Assembly: GCA_016794365.1 (NCBI GenBank)
Contig: JAEUKB010000028.1
Span: 214,823 to 278,822 of the forward strand
Length of the DNA: 64,000 bases
DNA from: Myxococcales bacterium
Lineage (GTDB): Bacteria; Myxococcota_A; Polyangia; Palsa-1104; JAEUJZ01
Reading direction: 5' to 3'
The position numbers and the translations under genes are program-made. Shown here piece by piece: positions 1 to 7,665 of this stretch (its first letter is position 1; every line of letters starts with the position of its first letter). The notes beneath the pieces were generated by a model. The model had not been told where the DNA came from. It saw nothing but the letters and a program-made list of their open reading frames with translations, and searched no databases.

Positions 1-331
1 TGTTCGAAGCCGTGCATGAGACGATCGGTCGGCGAGTCGCGGTCAAGGTGCTCAAACCGCAGTTCTCAAAAGACAAAAACGTCGTCACCCGCTTCTTCAA
101 CGAAGCGCGCGCGGTCAACATTGTTTCGCATCCTGGCGTCGTCGGAAGCTTCGACTATGGCGAAATGCCCGACGGCACCGCCTACATCGTCATGGAGTAC
201 CTCGAAGGCGAGTCGCTGTCGGCGCGCATCAAGCGCACCGCCGGACCGTTCGGCTTCGACGCACTCCGCATCGGTCGCCAAATCGGAGCCGCCCTCGCCG
301 CCGCCCACTCCAAAGGAATCATTCACAGAGA
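1..331 (+). pseudogene. Ser/Thr protein kinase, 5' fragment, interrupted
   Basis: The frame enters from outside the window and encodes the N-lobe and first half of the C-lobe of a Hanks-type kinase: the VAVKVLK lysine motif, the helix-C glutamate in FNEARA, the hinge VMEYLEGESL, then AAAHSKGIIHR. It stops resembling a kinase right after HR, where the family continues DLKPxN. The frame then runs through unrelated residues to a stop at 446. The missing continuation (DLKPDN, DFG, SPEQ) reappears in the same phase at 3756. I infer one gene split by an insertion. Alone, this fragment lacks the catalytic Asp and the activation loop and should be inactive. Confidence 0.85.
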
Positions 332-550
332 AAATTACAGTTTTTCTAAGACTTGTTTCCACCTTGGCCACGATTGGCCACAGCGACGGAGAAACAAGCC
401 ATGCACTATCACAGCATCCGTAACAGCAAGTCGCGCTCTCACCTAACATCATCACGTAATACAGATCACAAAGTACGCCAACTTAACAGCAATTGGATCT
501 TCTGCGACCGCTGCTTGGAATCTGTGACCGCGTGCTGGTAGGCTGGATGT

Positions 551-841
551 ATGCAGAAGCCGCCGATCGTTCTTCCCGTCGAGCTAGGCGTGTCCATCGA
601 GGACATGTTCCGACCCGTCGATCGTGCGACGGTTCCCGAACTGGCCGATCTGCTCGACCTTCTCGCTGAGCGTCATCCGCTCGTGCTGGCGGCGGTGGCC
701 GACGTGGATCGCTCGCTGATTTGGGCGATGCAGGAAAACACGCCGCTCCAGAACCTCGACAACTGCGCCCAGATGGCGCGTGACGTAGCGTCGATAACGG
801 CCCCCGCGCCGTCGTCGCAGTCAGATCGCCCAGCAGCGTAG
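551..841 (+). CDS. Small hypothetical protein upstream of nucleotidyltransferase
   Basis: A 96-residue acidic protein starting at ATG 551, with no recognised domain, signal peptide or membrane segment. It looks helical, with Leu/Ala-rich runs such as ELADLLDLLAERHPLVLAAVADVD. It ends 16 bp before the nucleotidyltransferase start on the same strand, so the two probably form an operon. Short genes often precede MNT/AbiEii-type nucleotidyltransferases as partners, which makes a toxin-antitoxin-like pairing possible, but nothing in this protein proves it. G+C resembles the chromosome rather than the AT-rich gene to its right. No strong Shine-Dalgarno is visible. Confidence 0.5.
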   Translation: MQKPPIVLPVELGVSIEDMFRPVDRATVPELADLLDLLAERHPLVLAAVADVDRSLIWAMQENTPLQNLDNCAQMARDVASITAPAPSSQSDRPAA

Positions 842-857
842 CACCGCAGCCATTCCC

Positions 858-1373
858 ATGCTCAGCATCGAGTTTCGCAAACTGCTCGAGGTGCTCAGCC
901 AAGCCGGTGCCGAGTTTATCGTCGTCGGTGGCTGCGCTGCCGTCCTGCAAGACGTGCCGATTTCGACGTTTGACCTCGACATTGTTCACAGGCGGACGCC
1001 CGAAAACATCGATCGCCTGCTGTCGGTCCTCGCGACGCTCGACGCACACTTCTATCCCGACTTCGCCCGTCGCAAGTTGCCGCCGCGAGCGTCGGACCTA
1101 GCCGGGCGTGGTCACATCCTGCTATCGACAAAGCTAGGACGCCTCGATGTGCTGTGCGAGCTGACCGGCGAGCGTGGCTACGCCGAGCTACTGCCCCACA
1201 CGACCGAAATTCGACTGCCGTCTAAGATCTACTGGAAACAACATCCACGCATCTTTCTGCTCATCCAATACGCCCTGAGAGATGATGTCTCTGATTTCTG
1301 CGTCAGGCAGCTGTTCAGTTATAGATCCTCGGATTTTCGTAAATTCGGTATCTGGTCTAAACTTTTCTACTAA
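858..1373 (+). pseudogene. Nucleotidyltransferase (AbiEii/MNT-like), 3'-truncated
   Basis: The first ~120 residues fit a small nucleotidyltransferase. AEFIVVGGCAAVL carries the GG signature, TFDLDIV carries the paired catalytic Asp, and GRLDVLCEL supplies a third acidic position. These enzymes transfer nucleotides or act in AbiEii-type toxin systems; which applies here is unknown. After about 1222 the composition drops abruptly to AT-rich DNA, and the remaining ~50 codons read through the antisense of the neighbouring phosphorylase-fold gene. The original C-terminus was therefore probably lost when the AT-rich DNA arrived. The upstream 96-aa gene is likely its operon partner. Confidence 0.6.
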
Positions 1374-3056
1374 TCTCCGAAGAGAGAATTCAAACGCTTC
1401 GCGAAGAATCCGTTCGGCTTCTATCGCATTTCCACTGCGCGACGAACGAACAGCTTCTGACATCTTCGTCTTGAAATCATCGAAATAAGAATGGTGCTTC
1501 ATTTCAATAATTTCATTCCAGGATAATTTGCCAACATTGGGAACTAAATATTGGAGAGTTGATCCTAGGGAGTATGCATTATCTCGCAAAGACGTTCTAA
1601 GAAAGCAAGAACGGAGAGCACAATACTCAAACTCTTCACCAATAAATGCCAGGCGTTCTTCTCTGAGTCGAAACCAGAGCCCCAAAGTATGACACGTATA
1701 AATTGATAATTTTTCAATTTCCAATTCAACATATCCATCGTCGAGATCTGCCTTAATTCGATCGCGAAAATAGTCAACAATTCCAGATTTTACCCTGCTA
1801 AACATTCGACCTGCCTCGGTGTCCTTTTTGTAAAGATATTCATAAATATCAAATTTGTATTCTGGAACCAGTTCAGATACAGATCTGAATTGAGAATTCA
1901 AAAATTTACGTGTATCTAATTTTATTGAAGAATCAGCATCACAGATCATATCAACATCAACTGAGGACTGACTTCGTTGATATGGCCATTGAGATATCAA
2001 TTCATCAAAAATTAGAGCGTAAATTTTTGCCTCATCTGTCAATACGAAGTCACAGCAGAGAGTCTGTTCAGACACAAGGCTTCGCAACATAAAGGAGGAG
2101 GTATTCGCCTTTGATGTATCATCCGAGCCAGACCATTCGATTCTCGGTGCATGGCTCCTTGGTGTATTGCGACGAGCCCGAAGTAATGCGGCAGCAAAGG
2201 AAGCGGCTGTGGCAGCTGCATAAGCACTCCATGCATTATCTCGGAGCAAACCAACCATATCACTTATTCCCCGAATGCTAATCCATGCATAGATACGATT
2301 CTCCCTTTCTGAAGCGTTATGTACACCAATTGTTTCCATATCGACTGCACTTAACGGATCTGACAATATACCCGAACTCATCAATTTATTCACATTTCTA
2401 GCAAGCTTTGATAGCTCATCCTTGACAAAGTACCCGCCAGACGCGATGGTCCCAGTGTGCACCATTGGTCGATTTCGTTCCCTAAGACGTGTTAAACTGC
2501 CTTGACATCTTTTCACCCATTCTTCTGGGACATTTACTAATCCTTGCATTAAATTATCAACATTGGGTCGAGAAATGCCAATATTTTCGCCAGTTGCCCA
2601 GTTTTCATCAATATGGCGTAAGCTATCAAGGAGTTTCTGTGCCTGAGAATGAAGGGAGAAAGGCTTCTCTTTTACCCGTAAAATCCGCCCTGGCAGCAGT
2701 TCTCCGCGACTAATATCAAGACCTCCAGATGAGATGACTACATCCCCAAGACCAAGTGACAGGTCATCACGCGGAACACCACCCCCTATTCCGACTGTAA
2801 GTGTAAGATCGGGTGAAATTTCATCAATAGCAGTATTCATAACCTGCTGTGCTGCTGCTGGTCCTTCCCCACACCTGACCATCGCGATTACGGATGGGTT
2901 GTCATCGTCTCTGGTGATCTCAGAGATCCAATAGTCTAGGCATCCTGCTGCTTGGTCGGAAATAGGGAACCTCTTCTCTAGTTCGGCTATCTCATCTTGT
3001 GTTCTCACTGCAATGATCAAGACATCTACGATGCCTCGCAGTTTTTTGATAGTCAT
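1188..3056 (-). CDS. Phosphorylase-superfamily (PNP/MTAN-like) protein with unknown C-terminal domain
   Basis: A 622-residue protein. Residues ~10-295 show the PNP/UDP-phosphorylase/MTAN fold: TVGIGGGVP (87-95), LGLGDVVIS, HTGTIASGGYF (200-210), AVDMETIGV (237-245, ribose-binding Met-Glu) and the catalytic Asp of SIRGISDM (260-267). Family members cleave or phosphorolyse nucleoside glycosidic bonds. Residues ~300-622 are Arg/Glu-rich, mostly helical-looking and unrecognised, possibly a sensor. Related domains act as ATP-depleting effectors in anti-phage systems, and I infer a similar role from the architecture and setting. ATG 3056 has GGAGG just upstream. The last ~12 codons read through the antisense of the truncated nucleotidyltransferase, so the native C-terminus may be missing. 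The gene is strongly AT-rich compared with its neighbours. Confidence 0.75.
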   Translation of the reverse strand: MTIKKLRGIVDVLIIAVRTQDEIAELEKRFPISDQAAGCLDYWISEITRDDDNPSVIAMVRCGEGPAAAQQVMNTAIDEISPDLTLTVGIGGGVPRDDLSLGLGDVVISSGGLDISRGELLPGRILRVKEKPFSLHSQAQKLLDSLRHIDENWATGENIGISRPNVDNLMQGLVNVPEEWVKRCQGSLTRLRERNRPMVHTGTIASGGYFVKDELSKLARNVNKLMSSGILSDPLSAVDMETIGVHNASERENRIYAWISIRGISDMVGLLRDNAWSAYAAATAASFAAALLRARRNTPRSHAPRIEWSGSDDTSKANTSSFMLRSLVSEQTLCCDFVLTDEAKIYALIFDELISQWPYQRSQSSVDVDMICDADSSIKLDTRKFLNSQFRSVSELVPEYKFDIYEYLYKKDTEAGRMFSRVKSGIVDYFRDRIKADLDDGYVELEIEKLSIYTCHTLGLWFRLREERLAFIGEEFEYCALRSCFLRTSLRDNAYSLGSTLQYLVPNVGKLSWNEIIEMKHHSYFDDFKTKMSEAVRSSRSGNAIEAERILREAFEFSLRRLVEKFRPDTEFTKIRGSITEQLPDAEIRDIISQGVLDEQKDAWMLFPVDLRRQSNFGRVGQ

Positions 3057-3754
3057 CGATCCTCCATCTGAGAACGGATATGTGAGTTGGAATGTAAACG
3101 CGATTTTCGCAGCATGGTCAGGAATACCGATCAGCAGTCGTCGATGACAACAGACTGTTTTGACCAGACTCTATTTCCTAGCGCACGTTAACGCACTTTT
3201 TCCGTACCTCCTACCTGGAAAAAAGGCGTTCTGGTATTCGCCTCCTTCACATCGAGTCTTGGTAAAATAGATGTGTTTTCCGCTCGACGCTTGGCGAAGT
3301 GGTCGCGGTAGCCGTAACCGGATTGGCGACATCGTATTTGTGTGCGAACACACTTACCCAAGCGCATATGACCGAGCGGATTTGGCTATTGGTTCTTCTA
3401 ATACCCCCTGCCGTTGGAGGAATAGCGTGCAGCCTGCTGCGCTCGCGCTGCGCGGGATTCCACTTTGCAGATCGTGCGGATGGAAGCGAACGGATGGCGA
3501 AGTCAAGCCAAATCGACTAGCGCATGAGCGTTTTTGATGATCACTGGATTGTCACCGACACCAGATCGGATGTGCGCCAAAGCGGGCGGAATCCCCATGA
3601 TCACCTTCCATTCCCTGTCAAGTTTCATTGTGTAGCCACATATCCAGAATGTAATCAGAATCACCGATAAATTTTAGCCTCTGTCATCTTTTACCAGGCG
3701 TTTACCAGGCTATATTTTACGGGATTCTGAGGGAAGCATAGGTTTTTGGTTGAC
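3057..3754. other. Right part of island, no convincing gene
   Basis: About 700 bp between the phosphorylase-fold start and the kinase 3' half. Short frames exist, including one at 3299-3520 with a hydrophobic stretch, but none has a good start, ribosome site or recognisable domain. A direct repeat TTTACCAGGC occurs twice in a row shortly before the right edge (about 3689-3710). The promoter of the phosphorylase-fold gene must lie at the left end of this region. It may hold remnants of decayed genes. Confidence 0.4.
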
Positions 3755-4958
3755 AGATTTGAAGCCGGACAATGTGATTATTGTGCCGGATTCGGAGGCG
3801 CCGGGTGGGGAGCGGGCCAAGGTGCTCGACTTTGGCATCGCGAAGATTAGCGATCAGCAGGCGACGGGCCTGACCCAAATGGGCGAGGTGATGGGCACGC
3901 CGCGCTACATGTCGCCGGAGCAGTGCAAAGGCTCGGGTCAGGTTGACGCGAAGACGGACGTGTACGCGCTCGGGATCATCATGTTCATCATGCTGACCGG
4001 CAAGGCACCCTTCGACGCAGAAGGCACGGGCGCGCTGATGGCGATGCACATCTATCACGAGCCGCCGAAGCTGCGCGATCTCGAGCCGAAAGTGCCGCCG
4101 AAGGTCGAAGAGCTGGTGCTGCAAATGCTGGCCAAAAAAGCCGACGAGCGCCCGTCGATGGCGGACGTGGTGGCGCGGCTCGGACAGCTCGGCGGTCAGA
4201 GCCTGGCGACGGGAGCCATGCCGGTCCTGCGGCTGCAAGACATCCAGCAAGCGCAGCAGATGATGCAGCAGAACGCGCAGATGCAGTCGGGTGCCTATCC
4301 GATGATGCAGGCGGCGATGATGCAAGGCGGCTACCCTGGCATGCAGCAGGGCATGCACGGACAGCCAGGGCTCCATCCGGGCTATCAGCAGGGCTCGCCG
4401 ATCCACAACCAGCAGAGCGGACAGGTGATCAATCCAGGGCCCGCTGAAAATACCGGGCCGAATACCTCGTCGCGTCCGTCGCTGCTTGGTGTGGGACAGA
4501 CTCACGATCCGACGCGGATGGGCGGTGGTCGATCCGGGTTCAAGCGGCTGCTGATTCCCGTCACAATGGCGACGGTGCTGTCGGTGGTTGGCATCGTGTT
4601 CGTGCTGCGTAGCGGAAACTCTGACCCGCCACCGACGCGAGTGACCAAGCCCGCAGCGCCCAAGCACATCGTCTGGGAGATCAAGACCGATCCGCCCGGT
4701 GTGCAGGTGATTCGTACGTCGGATGACTCGGTGCTGGGTCAAACGCCGTGGCGGTCTGAGCAGAGTCCGACGGGAGGCAAGGTCGGCGTGATCCTGCGCA
4801 TGCCCGGCTACACGGACAAGTCGGTGGTGCTCGAGCGAGATCAGGACTTTAGCCAAGAGTTCAAGCTCGAGTCGGCACCGCCGCCGCCGCCGCAAAAGCC
4901 GACCAAGACCAAGGCGAAGAAGAAGAAGAAAGACGACGAGTTCGCGCCGGTGAAGTAG
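3755..4958 (+). pseudogene. Ser/Thr protein kinase with PEGA domain, 3' fragment
   Basis: The continuation of the split kinase begins at DLKPDNV (catalytic loop), followed by KVLDFGIAK (Mg-binding DFG), GTPRYMSPEQ (activation segment/APE) and DVYALGIIMF. Then come a Met/Gln-rich linker (roughly codons 167-215 counted from 3750), a single membrane helix (LLIPVTMATVLSVVGIVFVL) and a PEGA domain (IVWEIKTDPPGVQV to QEFKLES) that would lie outside the membrane. A Lys-rich tail ends at TAG 4958. The frame is open for 402 codons from TTG 3750, but a product from here would lack the N-lobe and ATP-binding lysine. It abuts the convergent RNase Y stop with no gap. Confidence 0.85.
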
Positions 4959-6512
4959 TTAGCGAGCGTAGTCCGTCGAGCGCGTCTCTCGGATGACACA
5001 GACGCGAACCTGACCGGGATAGGTCGCTTCTTCTTCGATCTTGCGCGTGATGTCGCGGGACAGAAGAATCGCTTGCTCGTCGGAGATTTTGTCGTTTTCG
5101 ACCAGAATCCGCAGCTCGCGACCGGCTTGAATCGCGTAGGCTTTGTCCACGCCCGCGATGCTCTGACACAGCTTTTCCAGGTTGGTGAGCCGCTGAATGT
5201 ACGACTCCAGCTGTTCTCGACGAGCACCCGGACGCGCATTCGACAGCACGTTGGCGGCATCGACCAGATAATCGAGTGCGCTCGCTGGAGCCCGCTCGCC
5301 GTGATGCGAAGCCACTGCATCGACCACTTTTTGCGGCTCGCCGAGCTTCTTACACAGCGACGCACCCACCGTCGCGTGCGAGCCTTCGGTATCCTGATCC
5401 ACCGCGCGTCCGATGTCGTGCAAAAGCCCCGCGCGACGCGCCAGCTTGACGTTGATGTTTAGCTCCGCCGCCATCGCTCCCGCGAGCCAGCCCACCTCGA
5501 TGCTGTGCTGAAGCAGGTTTTGCGCGCCCGCCGTGCGGAACTTCAGCTTGCCCAGCGTCTTGAGCAGCTCGGGATGCATCTTGTGCAGACCCAGATCGAA
5601 CGCCGCTTGCTCGCCCGCTTCTTTGCAGAGCTGATCGATCTCTTCGGATGCTTTTTGCACCGCTTCTTCGATCCGCGTCGGATGAATCCGTCCGTCGGCA
5701 ATCAGTCGAGTCAGCGCCAGCTTGGCAATTTCCCGTCGGACCGGATTGAAACAGGAAATGATCACCGCTTCGGGAGTATCGTCGATGATCAGATCGATTC
5801 CCGTCGCAGCTTCCAGCGCACGAATGTTTCGTCCTTCGCGACCGATGATCCGTCCCTTCATATCGTCTGACGGAAGCGGCACGACACTGACGGTCTTTTC
5901 GGCGATGTACTCACTCGCGTAGCGCTGCACCGCCGTGCTCAGGATCATCTTGGCGCGCTCTTCGGCTTGCTGACGGAATTCTTCTTCGATGCGCTTGACA
6001 TCGATCGCCGCTTGACGACGAGCATCATCCCGCACTTCATCCGCCAGCTTGGACCGAGCCTGCTCGACGGAAAGTCCAGCGATTTGTTCCAGCCGCTTCG
6101 CCGCCTGTTCCGCCAGCTCTTCAGCGCGCTTGGCGGCTTGCTCGGCGGACTGTTCGCGGTTTGAAATGTTGCGCTCTCGACGAGACTGCTCTTCTTCCCG
6201 AGAGGCCAGGATCTCTGCCTTGCGCGTCTGCGCGGCCTCTTGCTTGCCAAGCCGCTGCGACTCTCGTTCCAGCTCGTCTCGACGAGAACGTAGCTCTGCC
6301 TCGGCGGTTTCTTGCGCCCGTAGCAGCAGCTCTTTGGATTCCACCTGCGCGTCTCGCTTGATCTGGTCCGCTTCATTGCGGGCTGAATCAAGCAGCTGCT
6401 GACGCATGTCTTCGGCCTGTTCTCCTCTCGGTGCGGGAGACAGCCGCTGCGCCAGCACAACGCCCAGGACAACCCCCAAGATACAGAGGGCAATTCCTAT
6501 GGCGATCGTCAC
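4959..6512 (-). CDS. rny: Ribonuclease Y
   Basis: A 517-residue protein with full RNase Y architecture: an N-terminal membrane anchor (IAIGIALCILGVVLGVVLA), a long charged coiled coil (~30-200), a KH domain (GRIIGREGRNIRALEAATGI with IDDTPEAVIIS following) and an HD domain (LLHDIGRAVD for metal binding, SHHGERAPASA). It is the membrane-bound endoribonuclease that starts bulk mRNA decay in many bacteria. The GTG start at 6512 overlaps the upstream cyclo-ligase stop by 4 bp and has GAGGAGG about 8 bp before it, so translation is probably coupled. It ends exactly beside the convergent kinase fragment. Confidence 0.96.
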   Translation of the reverse strand: MTIAIGIALCILGVVLGVVLAQRLSPAPRGEQAEDMRQQLLDSARNEADQIKRDAQVESKELLLRAQETAEAELRSRRDELERESQRLGKQEAAQTRKAEILASREEEQSRRERNISNREQSAEQAAKRAEELAEQAAKRLEQIAGLSVEQARSKLADEVRDDARRQAAIDVKRIEEEFRQQAEERAKMILSTAVQRYASEYIAEKTVSVVPLPSDDMKGRIIGREGRNIRALEAATGIDLIIDDTPEAVIISCFNPVRREIAKLALTRLIADGRIHPTRIEEAVQKASEEIDQLCKEAGEQAAFDLGLHKMHPELLKTLGKLKFRTAGAQNLLQHSIEVGWLAGAMAAELNINVKLARRAGLLHDIGRAVDQDTEGSHATVGASLCKKLGEPQKVVDAVASHHGERAPASALDYLVDAANVLSNARPGARREQLESYIQRLTNLEKLCQSIAGVDKAYAIQAGRELRILVENDKISDEQAILLSRDITRKIEEEATYPGQVRVCVIRETRSTDYAR

Positions 6513-7153
6513 GATACGTCCTCCTCAGCGGACCGGAGCACACTCGCCCTGGCTCCAGTCGCCAGTTTTTGCGTCGGTGTGATGACAAAATCGACGGGCT
6601 CATCACATGCTTCGACGGGGATTTCAGAAAGTAGCTGAAAGTCATAGCCAATGCCGACGCGAACCGCCAAGGGCGACTTCCGCAGCGTCGCGTCGTAAAA
6701 GCCCTTGCCTTGACCGATCCGTCGCCCACAGCGATCGAAACCGAGTCCTGGCACCACAAACACGTCGATCGGTGGAGCAAGCTGCGCCGATGGATCAGGC
6801 TCAAGCAAGTCAAAGCCCGACGGAATCAGCGCACTACGACTGGTGATATGAAACGTCAGCGTCGGTGGATTCATGCTGGCCACACGCGGATAGCTGACGA
6901 CGGTATCGGCAGCAAGCTGACCGACAAGCTGCGACGGATCCAACTCTCTGCCTCTGGCTTCGTAGACGGCAACGCTGCGCGCACTGGCCAGCGCTGGCAC
7001 AGAGAGCGCCGCTTGTGCAACCTGCTGTGCAGCGACGAGAGATTCTGTACTCCCGACGACAAAGCCAAGCTCTTTACGCAGCCGACGAAGATGCTCTCGC
7101 AGCAGAGCCTTTTGCCGCTGTTTGGACTGGGATTCGGTGCTTGCAAACGTCAC
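6509..7153 (-). CDS. 5-formyltetrahydrofolate cyclo-ligase
   Basis: A 214-residue cytosolic enzyme that uses ATP to convert 5-formyl-THF to 5,10-methenyl-THF, returning a storage or inhibitory folate to one-carbon metabolism. The signature FVVPGLGFDRCGRRIGQGKG followed by FYD is diagnostic, and the N-terminal KQRQKALLREHLRRLRK helix supplies the usual basic ATP-site residues. It starts at GTG 7153, 8 bp after zapA, and overlaps rny by 4 bp. The order zapA, cyclo-ligase, rny looks like one operon. The zapA to cyclo-ligase interval has no room for a 6S RNA, which sits there in enterobacteria. Confidence 0.93.
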   Translation of the reverse strand: MTFASTESQSKQRQKALLREHLRRLRKELGFVVGSTESLVAAQQVAQAALSVPALASARSVAVYEARGRELDPSQLVGQLAADTVVSYPRVASMNPPTLTFHITSRSALIPSGFDLLEPDPSAQLAPPIDVFVVPGLGFDRCGRRIGQGKGFYDATLRKSPLAVRVGIGYDFQLLSEIPVEACDEPVDFVITPTQKLATGARASVLRSAEEDVS

Positions 7154-7161
7154 CTGATCAC

Positions 7162-7455
7162 CTAGCCCTTACTCGGAGAATCGGCCTGTCGCCGAAGGTA
7201 ATCGAGCATCCGCTTGGCATGGTCGCGAACCTGTGAGCGAAGCGTTCGCTGCGCGCCGCGCTCGTGCTCTAGCTCATCTGCCAACTGAAGAGCGGTAAGG
7301 ACCATGTCCGATTGGGTTGCGACTTGTCGATTGCCAAGGAGCGCTGAGACGCGCCCGTTCACCATTTCTGCCAACGACTGAACGTACGCTTCGTCAGCAT
7401 CGCTACGGACTTGGTACGGCTGACCGGCGATGTGGACTTTTATCGTACGCTTCAC
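7162..7455 (-). CDS. zapA: Cell division protein ZapA
   Basis: A small FtsZ-ring-associated protein of 97 residues if started at GTG 7455 (VKRTIKVHIAGQPYQVRSDA). The N-terminal beta-rich globular head is followed by DEAYVQSLAEMVNGRV and a C-terminal coiled coil (TALQLADELEHERGAQRTLR and on) typical of ZapA, which bundles FtsZ protofilaments at midcell. The frame is open further upstream to an ATG at 7539, but those 28 residues do not look like ZapA. First gene of the zapA, cyclo-ligase, rny cluster, so its promoter likely lies in 7456-7665. Confidence 0.88.
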   Translation of the reverse strand: MKRTIKVHIAGQPYQVRSDADEAYVQSLAEMVNGRVSALLGNRQVATQSDMVLTALQLADELEHERGAQRTLRSQVRDHAKRMLDYLRRQADSPSKG

Positions 7456-7665
7456 AGCAGGTGCGACAATATCGAGAGGAGCGCCAATGTCAAGGTGTCG
7501 TGTCACTCGGCCGTTACACGGTGCAACGCATAGACACAAAGCCGCACCAAGCCCTCCGCCAAGCTGAGTCGATTCCTTGGTTTTTATGTGATCTGTATTA
7601 CTTAATTTTCATTTGATAAACTCCTCGGACCGTCTCTTGTCACTTAACCAGCCTTAGGAGGGCAC

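Larger units (their letters stand above)
332..3757. mobile_element. Putative genomic island inserted in the kinase gene (about 3.4 kb)
   Basis: This stretch separates the two kinase halves. Bases AGA occur at both edges (329-331 and 3755-3757), and removing one copy plus the intervening DNA restores an uninterrupted HRDLKPDN reading. The inferred insert is 3426 bp, a multiple of three, so both halves stay in phase. Contents are a small gene, a truncated nucleotidyltransferase, a phosphorylase-fold gene on the minus strand and about 690 bp with no clear gene. The part from about 1225 to 3056 is markedly AT-rich (about one third G+C in 1501-1560), unlike the core genes. I see no transposase, integrase or terminal inverted repeats, so the mobilisation mechanism is unknown. 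Boundaries rest on the inferred ancestral kinase. Confidence 0.6.

Noticed and set aside
3299..3520. Small hydrophobic frame in the right part of the island
   Set aside because: It has no ribosome site, no family resemblance and only one weak hydrophobic segment. I could not support it as a gene.
332..3757. Group II intron or intein splitting the kinase
   Set aside because: There is no reverse transcriptase, no intron-like 5' GTGYG end and no intein Cys/Asn signatures. The main gene inside lies on the opposite strand and the flanking frame hits a stop at 446.
3717..4895. Long minus-strand frame opposite the kinase 3' fragment
   Set aside because: It is His/Arg/Leu-rich with no motif, a mirror of kinase codons that carry clear DFG and SPEQ signatures.
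7154..7161. 6S RNA between zapA and the cyclo-ligase gene
   Set aside because: In enterobacteria ssrS sits there, but this gap is only 8 bp.
456..7601. 15-bp inverted match GTAATACAGATCACA at 456-470 and 7587-7601
   Set aside because: A 15-bp match between two places in 64 kb, either strand, is expected a few times by chance. There is no longer similarity around either copy.
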